Shown piece after piece: positions 23,027-34,965 of a stretch of 64,000 nt of DNA. Source of the DNA: Chlamydoabsidia padenii (taxonomy: Eukaryota; Mucoromycota; Mucoromycetes; Mucorales; Cunninghamellaceae); contig JAIWND010000027.1 of the NCBI GenBank assembly GCA_025330725.1, positions 124,001-188,000 of the forward strand. The letters are read 5' to 3'. The position numbers were made by a program, and so were the translations under genes. Within the stretch, counting starts at the first letter, position 1. Every line of letters begins with the position of its first letter. The notes below the pieces were generated by a model that was not told the DNA's origin, made no database searches, and saw only the letters and a program-made list of their open reading frames with translations.

Positions 23027-24592
23027 ATGGAAACAGCAGTACGCAAAGCAACAAGACAAGACTACAACCCACCTAAACAAAAGCACTTGTCAGGTAAACC
23101 ATCTTAAAAGAGTTTTTTTTTTTTTTTTTTTTTGCACCGCTGACGCTATTCTTTTTGGTTAGCTCTGGTTTCTTTAACCTATCATAATCCTGCCATCATT
23201 GGTGAAATGCTTGACTTGTTGGAAAGACGACATCGGGAAAACTCATGGATCGTAAGTAGTCAAACCATGTGGGAAACGCATTCACTCACTCTTGCAACTT
23301 TTTAAATAGATGTCATTCAAAGTACTTGTGATCTTTCATGTACTGATGCGACAAGGCAACGGTGACCGAACCATCACTTACATTGAAAGTCACCCGGCGT
23401 GTCTGGATACAACAAGATTACGAGAAACATCCTCGGGGGTGGTTCACATTCAAAACATATACCTTTACACCGCCTACCTACAACAAAAAGTCCAAGCTTA
23501 TCGTGAACTTGGTTTGGACTATATCAAGAATACCATGGCAAGTAAAATTGGCAGGCTTCGTCGATTATCTATCAAGGACGGTTTACTAAAAGAAACCATG
23601 GTGTTACAAAAACAAATCAATGCATTGTTGAAATGCAAGGTAAGAAGAAAAAAAAAAAAAAAACAATGGGTAATAAGAAACTAATCACTCTCTTTATGTT
23701 TATAGTTTATATTGGATGATGTGGATAATACTATCAGCTTGTTTGCTTTTAGATTGGTGGTGGAAGACTTGTTGATCTTATTCCAAGCTGTCAATGAAGG
23801 AGTGGTTAATATTCTAGGCAAGTTAATCAACAGAAATAGATCATTTAGGGAGGAGGGAGGGCTTATCCTGTTTATATCTTTTATTTAGAACACTACTTTG
23901 CCATGTCCAAATCCGATGCTCAGATCTCACTTGAAATATATAAACACTTCGCCAAACAAACCGAAGAAGTAACTCACTTTCTTGATGGTGCACGTAAATT
24001 CCAACATGAAATGTTTATTTCTATTCCTGCGGCAAAACATGCAAGTGAACACAAACCACTTTATATATATAATATCCCTGACTCTCTTTATATATTTTAG
24101 GCACCCTTATCTCTGGCCGCTGCTTTGGAAGAATACTTGAACGATCTAAAGGACCAATCTCATCAAACAAAAGGTAAATAGGGGGGGAGGGGGGGATTCG
24201 ATAATAGGGCGCTTACATTCCTTCTTGTGGTAGAAACGATACAACAACACTTGGCGATCACTCACCAACCAGAACAGCCCAAGGAACTAGTAGACTTTTT
24301 CACCAGTTTGGAAAATGATCAGACATTATCACCAGCAACAACACCTCAACCTAGTCTACACAACCCATTTAGAAACACATTGGCACTACCAGACATGCAG
24401 CAACAACAACAACCTACTCCCAGCAGCGTTAATCCTTTCCGAACCACTCTACAACCACCCCCTCAGTTTTTATCACAGCCCCTGACTCTATTTTCGCCAC
24501 AACCACCACCAAACCCATTCATGTCACCTAATCCTTTCGGCATATCACCACAACATCAGCAATCACAACCATGGGGATCCTCTGTTTTTTAA
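23027..24592 (+). CDS. AP180/CALM-type clathrin assembly protein (ANTH domain)
   Basis: Endocytic adaptor that binds PtdIns(4,5)P2 at the plasma membrane and recruits clathrin. It has 393 residues in seven exons: 23027-23093, 23163-23251, 23310-23639, 23706-23817, 23889-24040, 24101-24173, 24234-24592. The ANTH domain fills residues 1-265: the lipid-binding motif VRKATRQDYNPPKQKHLS, then LDTTRLRETSSG, NIQ-type IQNIYLYTAYLQQKV, YRELGLDYI and KHAPLSLAAALEEYLNDL. The C-terminus is Pro/Gln-rich with five NPF motifs, which bind EH domains. Two introns, 4 and 5, have GC donors (GCAAGT at 23818 and 24041); without those splices the conserved NIL-EHYFAMSK and AKH-APLSL joins are lost. Equivalent to yeast Yap1801/1802. 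Confidence 0.94.
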
Positions 24593-25143
24593 TTTAATGG
24601 AACTCTACCAGTTTAGTTATATATATCCCCTTTAATAATATAATACACATATAAACGTTTGCCAATAAGGCTAATTAATTTATAATAAAACCCCGATTTA
24701 AACATACTTGTCGCATTTTCCTTATTCATAGGGGGAATGCATGAATTAGGTCTCGTTGTGCATGAGAGGGCATTTTTCAAATCCCGCTTACTATGGACCA
24801 ACTTGCTTTTTGTAAGTTGGATGCAAACCGAGACAACAGGAGTGGGTTTCAGTAAAGATTCAAAGTTCATGCTGACTCTTTAGTAATGGGGTCATAGCGT
24901 ATGCGTACCGAGCAAAAGATGACAAGGTAACTTTTTTAATGAGTTTCCACCGCTTCGTAAAGATAAGTATAAACTATCTTTATGTGTTTACTTTTATTGT
25001 TACATCAAGGATCAAGTCAATTTTTTTTTTAAAAAAAAAAACCATGATACAATACTTGATTATTTTATTATGCAATTGATTGATTAATAGGATGGGGTGG
25101 GTAAACTAGATGGTATAAATAGATATGTATATGTAAAAAACTA
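24593..25143. other. Convergent 3' regions with a stray promoter-like element
   Basis: 551 bp between two gene ends. TTTTTCAAATCCCGCTT at 24773-24789 resembles the upstream element of many genes here but no gene starts after it. Confidence 0.4.
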
Positions 25144-26571
25144 TTATGTACAAAGGGATTGTAAAAAAGTAGTGAGAGTGGTGTCATTATAAATAGGTTT
25201 CCCAGTAGAAGGACATTGATCGCCCTTGATCTTGACACATTGGATCCCCAGTCGTTCAATAGCCACCACATCCACATGAATTTCACCATTATCCAAGTAA
25301 ACCAAATGAGAGATAAAAGTATGTGGCGGAGAAGGATGGAAGAGTTGATCAGGGAATGGTAAAGACCCATAAGCACTATCCAAAGAAGACGATGGACACT
25401 TGTTTTGTTGCATGTTGGTTTGATAAAAAGCCCATTTACAATCAATACGCTGACTTTCATTTAAAGCATCGGTAATGGTGCGAATGAAATCCACAGCCCC
25501 GTACCCATGTGTTTCCCTATCATTGGATCCATTCAATAGCAAGATTTTGTGAGACTGAGAGTGAGCAATGGCATGTCCTACGTGACGCAAGATCAAGGAC
25601 GGCACAATGGATGTATAGAGTGACCCGATGGAATAGACCACCGTGTTGGAACATGCCGTGATCACCTTGGGATTGGGCACAGGGTAGATTTCTTGGCCAT
25701 ATTCATTGATATAGTACAGTCGTCGGATAGGTGAAGGTAAGGGTGGTTCATCGTGTTTGGAATAAAATAGATTGCTTGATGCAGGGTGACTGATATCGCA
25801 TTGACCCAAGATTGTATCCCCATTTTGTAATTCAGCGGCAATAGTTGCCATATGATTTGTGTTGATGACAGGTAGTACGACTTGATTGATCCCCGTAATG
25901 GCAGAGAATAAGAAGAGTGCCGCCTCCAATGAGCCAAAGAAAAGTCTGGCGCCCGTGATGAAAAAGTTGCCCACACTGCCGTTACAATAGTTGAATTGCT
26001 TATGTGCCCTTTTTAAGATTTCACCATTAAAGTGTACCAAGAAGCCACGGATCGTTTCTTTTTTTTCGGCAGGTATTCTTTTCCATAATCTAACAAAAAA
26101 AAAAAGAAGAAGGTTAATACCATGGTTTGCTGTATCCCCCCCCCCTATATATATATATATATATATATTTACCTGTGGTGTCCTTCTACAATGGCAGCCC
26201 ATTCCATCTTGACATGATCAGGATCTTTGGATAGTCGGTAACTGAGAAGATCTTTGATGGCCGCCCGTTCAATGGAAGGACAAGTATCCACCATGTCAAG
26301 TAAACGTGTCAATCGTGATCGTAAATCGCCAATACTAGGACCACCAAGCACTCGAAGGATTTCACTCTATTAAAACATAAAAGAGTCGAGTTAAAAACAA
26401 TGCAGTACATAAAAAAAGAGAGATAAAGGGAGACTTTACCGTGGATCCACCATTATCAGATATACCTAGAATATAAGTAACGTTTTGTTCACCCACTTGA
26501 TGGAAGGCCTGCGCAATATAGTTACATGCTGATCCACCAGAGAATATGGCAAATGAAGGTAGTCGTGTCAT
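25144..26571 (-). CDS. CofD-like / UPF0052 family protein
   Basis: Member of the 2-phospho-L-lactate transferase/YvcK superfamily; fungal members such as yeast YNL011C have unknown function. It has 423 residues in three exons: 26571-26440, 26366-26173, 26089-25144. The start FAIFSGGSACNYIAQAF is the nucleotide-loop region; next come YILGISDNGGST, GGPSIGDLRSRL, GSVGNFFITGARLFFGSLEA, NTNHMATIAAELQNG, and SIGSLYTSIVPSLILRHVG, all in the order of the family. The substrate is not predictable from sequence. Intron 2 carries a C run followed by (TA)n at its 5' end. Confidence 0.88.
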
Positions 26572-26584
26572 TGATTAATCGATC

Positions 26585-26589
<5 letters not shown>

Positions 26590-26622
<33 letters not shown>
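26590..26622. repeat. (AG)n microsatellite just upstream of the CofD-like gene
   Basis: Pure AG run 20 bp upstream of the start codon, so on the gene strand it is a (CT)n leader tract. The 26572-26951 interval holds no other gene. Confidence 0.9.
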
Positions 26623-26625
<3 letters not shown>

Positions 26626-26951
26626 GGTAAAACATGGTTTAAATATTAAGGGTCGGAAATATGGGGAAAGAGAGATAAGATAATAAAAAAAAAAAAAGAG
26701 AGAGAGACGGAAAAAACCATGTTCCCAGAAAAAATGAGGGGTTCCGATCAACCAATCAAATCCCACCTTTTCATCTAGACACAACGAATATAGCATTTTC
26801 CTATTTGTGCATATGCAAAATTGATAAGATTGTTTTTTTTTATGTGTCACATTGATAATGATAAAAAATCTGGTTTTTATTTTTAAATGAGATAAAATGA
26901 ATACTATGGTAAAGAGTAAGTTAAAAAAAAAAAATGTCTATTCACACTAAA

Positions 26952-29900
26952 TTATTGAGAGTCTATTAATAAAGCCACACCATCCACGACCTTGACTGGG
27001 AAATCCCGTTGTTTCATCATATCCAAGACTTGTTTCGCCTTGTCCACCTGTTGATGGTTCATATACACCTTGACCATGGCTTCGTAACTACTAGGTTCAC
27101 GCACGACATCATGTTTCGATTCCAATTCATGATTCATCCTATGATAAAACACTTGTTCGGCCTGATCGACCTGACCATCGGCACCATACCCCTTGATAAA
27201 CAAGTTTTCAATATAAGGCGACGATTGAACCTTGTTGTCCAACATGGTCTCGTAGAGCGCTTCCGCCTTGGGCATCTTGTTGTTATCAATATACGTATCC
27301 ATCATAGCCTGGTACACCAATTCATTCGCCTTGATCCCCGCCTTGAGCATTTCGTTGTACACCGCTTCGGCCGAGGTCACGTCTCGATGGAAACACCCAT
27401 ATGATTTCATCAGTGTCGCATAGTGGTTCGCGGTCGGACTCAATCCATACCGTTTCTTCATTTCCCCCAGCAAATTGTGGGCGGCCACCATATCAAAGGC
27501 AGGAATGTTGGCATAGGCTTCGATCAGTAACTTGTAGGTATGAGCAGAGGGCACGAGATTGGCTTGCTTGAGCATCTGAAAGTAATCGAGGGCCTTGTCG
27601 CGGTCGTGGCGTTGCTGGACATAGAATTGGATCATCGAGTTGTACACACCGATGCGAGGTTGGTACCGAGGCTGTCTTGTCATTTCTTCAAAGTAATGCA
27701 CGGCACGGGTTTCCGCCGAGCACCGGATACACGCTGAGATCACACTGGCATATGTCACCGAGTTGGGTATCACACCGAGTTGCTTCATTTCCTTGAATAA
27801 GCCCAGAGCTTGGTCCATCTTGCGACACTTGGCCAATTTACTGATGATCACATTGTAAAAGTACACTGTGGGGCGCACCTTGTGTTTCTTGGCTTCTTCG
27901 TAGATCACCATGGCATCCAGAGATTCGTCGGTAGCATTGTTCGCTGTGCATGCCAAAAGAGACCCATATGCATCGCCGTCAGGATACATGTTGGCTTGTC
28001 GAAGTTTGTTGTAATACACCTTGACGTTATCCAGATCCATCTGCCGGGCATAAGCAATGAGCATGCTGTTGTTGAGTAGGTACATCATATCACGCCTGTT
28101 TTTGCCATCCAAATGTTGTTCATAGGGTTCCCGAACCAAGTCGTAAATGGCACTGGTGGTGGATAAAAGATTAGATTTGTTGGACAGTTGAATCATGTCA
28201 CGGACAGCTTCAGGAGTAGGGACCATGCCTTGATCAATGATTTTTTCCTTCATCACGTCGAGTGCCTTGTTAAAATCACCCAAAAGAGCCGCCTTAAGTG
28301 CTTCGCCAGATCGTATTTCCGCTATGGCAGATGTAGGTGCTGCTGCCGCCGTCGTTGTCGTCCCAAGAGTGGTTGGTTGCGTCGCTACTTCCTGGATTTC
28401 TTGTTGTAGTTCCGGGTAATATTCTTCAAATGTCTTTTTCCATTGTGCTTCATCTTCAACCGAGCCCTTTCTGTATAATCGAGTAGTGACACGGATATAC
28501 AAACCTGCATTGGCAGGAATGTTGAAAGCATGCATGTCGTGTAAGAGATCCGACGCCAACTTGCCGAATTGTTCCTTAGTAGCAGGCCACTTGAAGGCAG
28601 CTTCATAAAGTGTATAAAAGGATCGTTCGGTGCTATAATCTTTAAAGACAGCCCAAGAAGCAGGGTCGGCTTTGGCTTGATAGTACAACTTGACAAGAGA
28701 TTGAGACACCTCGGGAGTAGATCTGATTGAAAAGTTGTTCAAGTCACGCAAAAGATCCAAAGCATCCACCAGATTATCCGCGCGTCGAGCAATATCCAGG
28801 GCAAGAATAGACAATGGCGAAGTACTAGTGATCAAAGTGGATTGGGCATGAAGTTGAAGTATTTCCTTGGTGGCAAGAATGGTGTTCTTGATATCACCAG
28901 CATCGAGATGACTTGACAAGACTTTGCAACAGAGATTGACATGGAGTTCCAAACCATGAGCCGCCATTGTTCTGACCACATCCATTGATCGAGCATGTTG
29001 GTGATTATTCAAGCAAGCAGAAACATAATCAGTGATATGACTATATTGCCGATGAAGAGACATGGTCAACAATTGCTCAAACGCACCTTGAGCCAGATCC
29101 AAGTGATTTGCACGACTGTATCCTGACAATAAAAGACCATACGTATTAGCATCAGGCTTGGGAAGATGATCGTCCGATTTGAGCTTTTCCACCAGTTCAG
29201 ACACCAACTTCATATTGTTTTCGAGGATCGCACGATAGATGATTCTGTTGTAAGGAGAGATCGTCACAGGCACCCGGTCCTTCACCATTGTATCTTCGAC
29301 AATACGTAATGCGCCAGTGAGATCACCAGCATTGACATGAGCAAGTACTAAAGCATTGTACACAAAGGAAGCATCGTGTCTAGGCAGTGCTCGATGGATC
29401 GACTTGTATTCCCGGAAGCATTCACGCACCGCCTTTAAATCACCAGCTGTACCAAACATGGACATGAGCACAGCAAAAGTCGTACTGTTCGGTTGCACCT
29501 TTGCATTTTCCAAATGTTCATAAATGAAGAGACCATCTTGAGTATTGCCGACATACGAGAGACCACGGAGGAGATGATTATAGAGTTCCACATCAAAGGC
29601 TTGAGTTTGGTTTTCTTGGACAGCTTGTTCAAATACAGCCACCGCACGTTGAATGTTCTTTTCCGATTCAAGCGCATGAAGTGTTGATTCTGTTTGGGGG
29701 ACGGAAATAATCAGATGAGTAAAAATATTAAATATATATATATATATATATATATAAATGTCATTCGTTCTTTTTTTCATATATTTTACCTTCTTGGACC
29801 AAAGCATCATGAGCCACAGAATGAAGTTGGACAGATCTTCCTTCGGTTGGCATGTTATTCGTATCCATTTGTCGCCTGATCACATTGGATGCCCGGTTGA

Positions 29901-30498
29901 CTTCAGCTTCACGATCACAAAGAGATCGGATGACGATAGCATAGGTTTCAGAAGTAGGACGGACCCCTTGAGTGACCATTTCATCAAAGGCACCCATCAT
30001 GGCTGTCAAAGGTTGAGTTTTCTTCTTTTGCATGATACCATAGGATTCCATCACTGCTTGATAGGTTTGTGTTGTCAAGGCGCTTCGTTCCGATGTTGCC
30101 TTGAATTCTTCCAGTACGCCACTATAATTCTTGTATTTTGCCAATTCCAAAATGCGAGCATTAGGTTCGTCCATCACTTGTTGATCCTTTTGAGCAAGGG
30201 ACGTTTGGAAGCGTAACTGTCGGAGAGATCGGGATTGTAAAGTAGAGGAGGACCATTGGGTGGAAGAGGCTCGAGCAAGTGGTGCAAATGGATTGTTATT
30301 AAGGTGTTGATCCTTGTTGTTATCCTTGTCAGTGTTGTTGAATGTTCGTGAGGTGGTGTAGAGTTTACCTGAGCGAGCAGGGAAGGTGGAGATAAAGGCT
30401 GAGGTTTTGTTGGTGGCATGGACAGTAGCAAGTTGTTTGGAGAGTGCGCTTTGACGAGCCACAGTGTTCAACACCGTTGTTCCTTTGGCACCATACAT
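26952..30498 (-). CDS. Large mitochondrial pentatricopeptide repeat protein
   Basis: Predicted organellar RNA-binding protein of 1148 residues; exons 30498-29790 and 29689-26952. The first 60 residues are rich in Ala, Ser, Thr, Arg and Lys with no acidic residues, fitting a mitochondrial presequence. PPR helices recur throughout, for example AVMESYGIMQ, TYGLLLSGYSRANHLDLAQG, TVYFYNVIISKLAKCRKMDQ, SVTYASVISACIRC, HTYKLLIEAYANIP, HYATLMKSYGCFHRD and ELVYQAMMDTYIDNNKMPKA. The ATG used (third codon after an in-frame TTG) is the first available. A helper in mitochondrial mRNA maturation or translation is likely; the target is not predictable. The intron has (TA)n near its donor. Confidence 0.9.
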
Positions 30499-30993
30499 AA
30501 TCAAGTGAAAAGAGTAAAAACGGAATAAGGGGAGTAGAGTTTTATGTATTTATATATAAAAACAAAAAGAATAAAGAATAAAGAAGTAATCTAAATTCCT
30601 AATCTTTTTTTTAGAAAAGTGTTGAAAGAGAGAAGAAGAAAGAGACAAAGAGAAGGAAAAAAAAACTTGTGAGGAATTACAGTTCCCTCCCTCTTCCGAT
30701 AATTTTTGACTCAAATCCTGAGTGACTTGAGTGGAATCAACTAGAAGTCAGATGACCGGATAAATAATGGCCCCCCCAAAAAACAAAAAAGGCACCATTC
30801 GGAGCTGTAAAAAAAAGAGTAGACATGACAACCCTCCCCCAAAACCTTCCATTGTTTCACTTTACGTGGTCCATTCAACTGCCAATCCAACATATAAAGA
30901 CATTATATTTATTTTTTATTTCAATAATAAAAGATGATAAAGGTATCTAAACTATACTAGGTTACTAAATGACACCGAATGATCCCCATCCCT
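30499..30993. promoter_or_regulatory. Intergenic region upstream of the PPR gene
   Basis: 495 bp, purine-rich on the plus strand next to the PPR start (CT-rich leader on the gene strand). AATAAA-like signal for RPN8 at about 30924-30930 (minus-strand 3' end). No gene seen. Confidence 0.4.
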
Positions 30994-31546
30994 TTATTTT
31001 TTTACTTCGCTGTCGTCCTTTTTTGGTGATGAGACGGCCGTTTCCTTAACTTCATTTTCAGTGGTGGTATTGTTGTTATTGGTGAGAGCCGTTTCACTTT
31101 GCAGGTTTTCAATCTTGTTATCGATTAGGTTGTGTAAAGCAATGACAGATCGAATGAGGCTGGACAAGTACATGAGCAAGAGTTGATCATTCGTTTTGGT
31201 GCTAAAGGCCTGAATCATGAATTGTGATTCCAAGTTTGGCAACAAATTAAAGATATCCTGCAAGTTGTAGATGATTTGATGGTTGACAGGTAATTGGTTG
31301 GCGACAACTTTTTCGAGGTAGTCCCGGATTTCTTCCAGGCGACCTTGGAGTCCAGATAAAGAGCCGAGTTGACCAGTGATTCGTGTTGAGAGTGTGCCTA
31401 CCGCGTTGTCCTTGATGTCCCGCAATAAATGTTCCACACCAATTTCTTCGGCTTCTTCAGCAACGATTTCTGAAGGTACATGCATAAATGTCTTTGTCGT
31501 TTCCGTACCGTCCTATAAAGAAAGAGAAAGTGAGTTAAAGACAAGA

Positions 31547-31577
<31 letters not shown>

Positions 31578-32168
31578 TAGATACTTACATCTTTGATTTC
31601 TTCAATAGAAAAGTACGCATCTGTAGGGATTTCCACATCTTTTGGCTTGACATCGACAATCACCAAGACAGGGTTAGGTGTATACCGTTTAAAGAGTTCG
31701 TTGATTTCCAAATCACTAGAGCGTAACTTGGGTCCACTGTGATACCACCCAATCATCTTTTCCTTGGCTATATTACAAAAGAGTTTAGTAAAAGTATCCA
31801 ATGTCCTTTTTCCATCTTACCATTAACCTTTTTGAACATATCATTCATGGCTTCCACATAATTATGGTCCAAAAACCAAACCGAAGGATCCTTTTCATCT
31901 TCTTCAAATGGCACTATACAAAGCATCGTAAGCACTAGTTAGTATTCCTATCCATTTGCCCCCTACCTTTTTTTTTTCTTTTCGACTTACCAGCAAAACT
32001 GTTGGCCACATTGACGATCTTGCCTTTTTGTTGACCAAGAAGGACACCTACTACACGTTTCTTGGTATCTTTGGCTACACGGTTGTAATGATCAGTGGCG
32101 GATAATAGCACTAGAGGGTGAATTTGTACGGTTGATGCAGAAGATATCGTTGTTGTTGCTGAAGGCAT
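30994..32168 (-). CDS. RPN8: 26S proteasome regulatory subunit Rpn8 (PSMD7)
   Basis: Non-catalytic MPN subunit of the proteasome lid that pairs with the deubiquitinase Rpn11. It has 322 residues in four exons: 32168-31991, 31913-31821, 31767-31589, 31512-30994. MPN domain, residues about 14-145: [43 protein letters not shown], and [20 protein letters not shown]; the JAMM metal ligands are incomplete (HSGPKL instead of the HTHP-type site), as expected for Rpn8. The C-terminal half has the lid helices ([31 protein letters not shown]) and ends in an acidic/Lys tail. Intron 3 begins with a (TA)n run. GCGGGGATTGAAAA lies about 97 bp upstream. Confidence 0.97.
31548..31575. repeat. (TA)n microsatellite in RPN8 intron 3
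   Basis: Pure TA repeat 14 bases after the GTAAGT donor (gene strand). Confidence 0.9.
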
Positions 32169-32760
32169 TGTTTTACTTGATTATATTATATACAGGAGAA
32201 AGAGAAAAAAAAGAAGAAGAAGAAAGGGGGTGGACGCGCGGCAACTCTTGTTTTTTCGATTATAGCGGGGATTGAAAACCGGGGACTGAATTTTTTCATT
32301 GGAGATCTGCTACATAGGCAAATGTCATGCAAAAAAAAAAAAAGTGAATGCTAATAACGTTGTTGAGTATCACAAAAAAAAAAAGTCATAGATGTATAAT
32401 TTCCAAGACTCTTTCAACATGTTCGAGAGTCAGTTGATGTGGTGTGAGTTTTGTGGTTCATCCTACATGTTGTCAACAGTCCGAATAAACATACTTTACA
32501 GAAAGAAGTACCATTTTCAATAAGATGACACAATGTTTGTATGGTACCACCCGATTTGTGGTCAGCCAAGGAACAAAAACCAATCCCAGCAAATGAGAAA
32601 AGGTTCATTGTACCCTGTTATTCAATCATGACATACATGTCAAACAAAACAAGATAATGTATTTCATGCATCTCCACCCACTACAAATTTAAATCCCCCC
32701 ACAACATTTTTTTATTAGTTATATATGATTCTAAATATTAAAAAAAGGGGAAAGTCTATA
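32169..32760. promoter_or_regulatory. RPN8 upstream region
   Basis: 592 bp. Contains GGACGCGCGG at 32232-32241 and GCGGGGATTGAAAA at 32265-32278. A 64-codon open frame on the minus strand (32414-32608) has no family support. Confidence 0.45.
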
Positions 32761-33505
32761 CTATGGATGACTTGATTTCTTCTTTCTAAAGAGAGGATTA
32801 ATACTATCAGATTTCCTACGATGATGTGGATCTGCATGTTCGTGTCGTCGTAAAGCAGGCATAGATAATCGATGTATCAATGTCTTTTGCCGAGGAGGAT
32901 CAGTGGTGACAGGGGAATACTGTAGTGGCTTTGGTGGGTATTGAGAGATGACAGGTGGTTGTAAAGGTGGAAAAGAAGGTTGAGATGATTTATGAGTCAG
33001 TGGTAAAGTGATGGTGGTATTGATAGCAATGGTAGCTGGTAAACATGTTGATGGAGGAGGAGGTGGTGGTGGTGCAGATTCTTTTCTACGAAGGTTTTCA
33101 TGAGATCTTGACCAAGTTGATTTAAAAAAAGCCGAGGACCGTTTGATTAAATCATTAGCCGAAGATCGTCGTTGTTTGGAGGTGGATGCTGGTGGTGCTG
33201 GTGGTGCTGGTGGTGGTGTCGGTGGTGATGCCGGTAGTGGTGATGGGGCGGAGACTGAAGATACGGTGGATGGACTGGAACAAGTCTAAGGAGATCGAAA
33301 AAAAAATGGGTCTTTAATTCGTGTGTCCAATTTTTTATATATATGACAGGTGTACCTGTTGACCAAGGTCTTTGTGTAAGCCTGTTCGTTTCTTGTCGAA
33401 CTGTCGGATGAGGTCATCTGCAAAGGAGTCATCTATTGCAAGATCTTGTGGCAACGTTAACCATTCCCTAGTTGTTGAAGTTGTGTTGGAAGGACATGTC
33501 GCCAT
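32761..33505 (-). CDS. Proline/serine-rich protein of unknown function
   Basis: Two exons that join cleanly: 33505-33356 (50 codons from ATG) and 33285-32761 (stop TAG), with donor CAG-GTACAC and acceptor CTCCTTAG; 224 residues. The first exon, MATCPSNTTSTTREWLTLPQ then DLAIDDSFADDLIRQFDKKR, looks like a folded amphipathic segment. The second exon is Pro/Ala/Ser-rich, with SSANDLIKRSSAFFKSTWSR, an ENLRRKES patch, a PPPPPPPS run, and a basic C-terminus INPLFRKKKSSHP. The second exon has no early ATG, so simple ORF searches would miss this gene. Possibly a phospho-regulated scaffold; I do not recognise a family. Confidence 0.68.
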
Positions 33506-33862
33506 GAAGGGAAATGTAGATTATATAGTGGAAAGGATGAAGGAAGCGGAAGAAAGAAGGAAAGGGGAAAAAAAAAGTCGAAAAAAAATCTTTTTCTTGT
33601 GCCCACAATTTTTAGTTCCCAGCATTTGAAAACATCTACTTTGTACGACGATTATCAAGAATCATGACCCATAATTAATGCTTCAAGTTTTATTATTATT
33701 ATTATTATTATTATTAACAAGAGAAGGGAGAGGGAACATATAGTTACATGTATAAAGGGGAGGTAGTATATGGACTATATATATTGAATGCTTTGATTTA
33801 ACAAAGTATTAAAGAATAAGGAATATATACATATGTAAAGGTGGGGGGGGGTCAAGAGGAAG
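33506..33862. other. Intergenic stretch with (ATT)n
   Basis: No gene seen; an (ATT)n repeat at about 33690-33716. Confidence 0.5.
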
Positions 33863-34965
33863 CTATACTAATGAAATCGGAGAAGGACTTGATAGCAGTA
33901 AATCATCCCTGGTATCATGTTGTGATGATCCTAGTATTTGTGTCGCCTTTGGATCGTATCCTTGATTACTTGTCATTTCATCGTAAGTGTGTGTGTATAT
34001 ACCGTTTCGCCTGATTTCTATAAAGGAGGGAGAGATCTTGGTTAGTTTGTTATCATTTGTCCCCTTCCTCCTCCTCCCTTTTTTTTTAATACTTTACTTT
34101 GTGATGGATCAGTCAACTTGTTCTTGTTCATTTTCTAGACGGTCATTCCTGGTTACCAACAAGTTCCTTCACATGGCCTTGACTACCTATAAGTGACATT
34201 AGTATCCAATCTATATTCAGACCAATGATTGCTTTTATTTACAATCCATTGTCCTCGGTATTCCATGTTGAGTAGTTACGCCATGCTTCCGGCTGTCCGC
34301 TTTTTCTTTTTCGATTCCGTCATCAGTGTCACCAAATCCTGGATGTCAATCTCTTCCTGGATGTCAATCTCTTCATTTAGTTCCGCCATTTTCTATTCCT
34401 ACATCCTATCAAAAATAAAGGCAAGTTAAGACCTATTCTCTATTTTTTTCCATTTTACTTACCTAGTCGTGTCATCGAGTGAATTCTACTATGATATGAG
34501 TATAAAAGCCTGTAACGGCCCTTTGTCCCGGTCTTTATGTTGTAGTTATTATCGTCAGTAATGAATGATAATGTTTGTTCGCGCTGTGATAAGGTAGATT
34601 TGATGCCTTTAATGTTGTACTGATCCATGGTGTGATGTTCATCATCAATGTCGTTTTTAACCACCGCGGCATGAATGTCCTAGTCGACCATACACTTTCC
34701 CAGTGAGAGTCGGCCCCCTTGAGAATGTAGTGGTGCCAGTATTGTGTTGGGGAGAGCCTTTCATGTCGTATAGATCGATAAGTCTTGATCAGGAGTAGCT
34801 TTCCTATTGTTTGAGGTCTTCGATTCAATATTGTTGTTAATTCACCCTCGTCCAAAATGATTGTTTCAAAGAATACCAAAGTTGAAGAGCACAGTGAATC
34901 ATGTCGAGTAAGTTAAGTGTGTCAACGTCCGTCCCGTCGATGTATACACACACAAGTTTCCCATG
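33863..34965 (-). pseudogene. Decayed multi-exon gene, family not recognised
   Basis: Several coding-like pieces in gene order on the minus strand, broken by stops and shifts. About 34965-34845: KLVCVYIDGTDVDTLNLLDM then IHCALQLWYSLKQSFW, ending in TAA. About 34664-34460: VVKNDIDDEHHTMDQYNIKG and KGRYRLLYSYHSRIHSMTRL up to a GTAAGT donor. About 34390-34280: MAELNEEIDIQ with a tandem repeat of 18 nt (EEIDIQ doubled), stop. About 34180-34090: RNLLVTRNDRLENEQEQVD flanked by two TGA codons. Final exon about 34022-33863: RRNGIYTHTYDEMTSNQGYD and SSQHDTRDDLLLSSPSPISL, stop. Splice sites are partly kept. It was once a protein gene; two of the stops are TGA at places where CGA would restore an Arg, suggesting C-to-T decay, but this is a guess. 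Confidence 0.45.

Noticed and set aside
27009..29879. Several long plus-strand open frames opposite the PPR gene
   Set aside because: They are antisense shadows of a highly biased coding sequence; no family features and wrong codon character.
32414..32608. 64-codon minus-strand frame in the RPN8 upstream region
   Set aside because: No signal peptide or domain and it sits in the promoter of RPN8.
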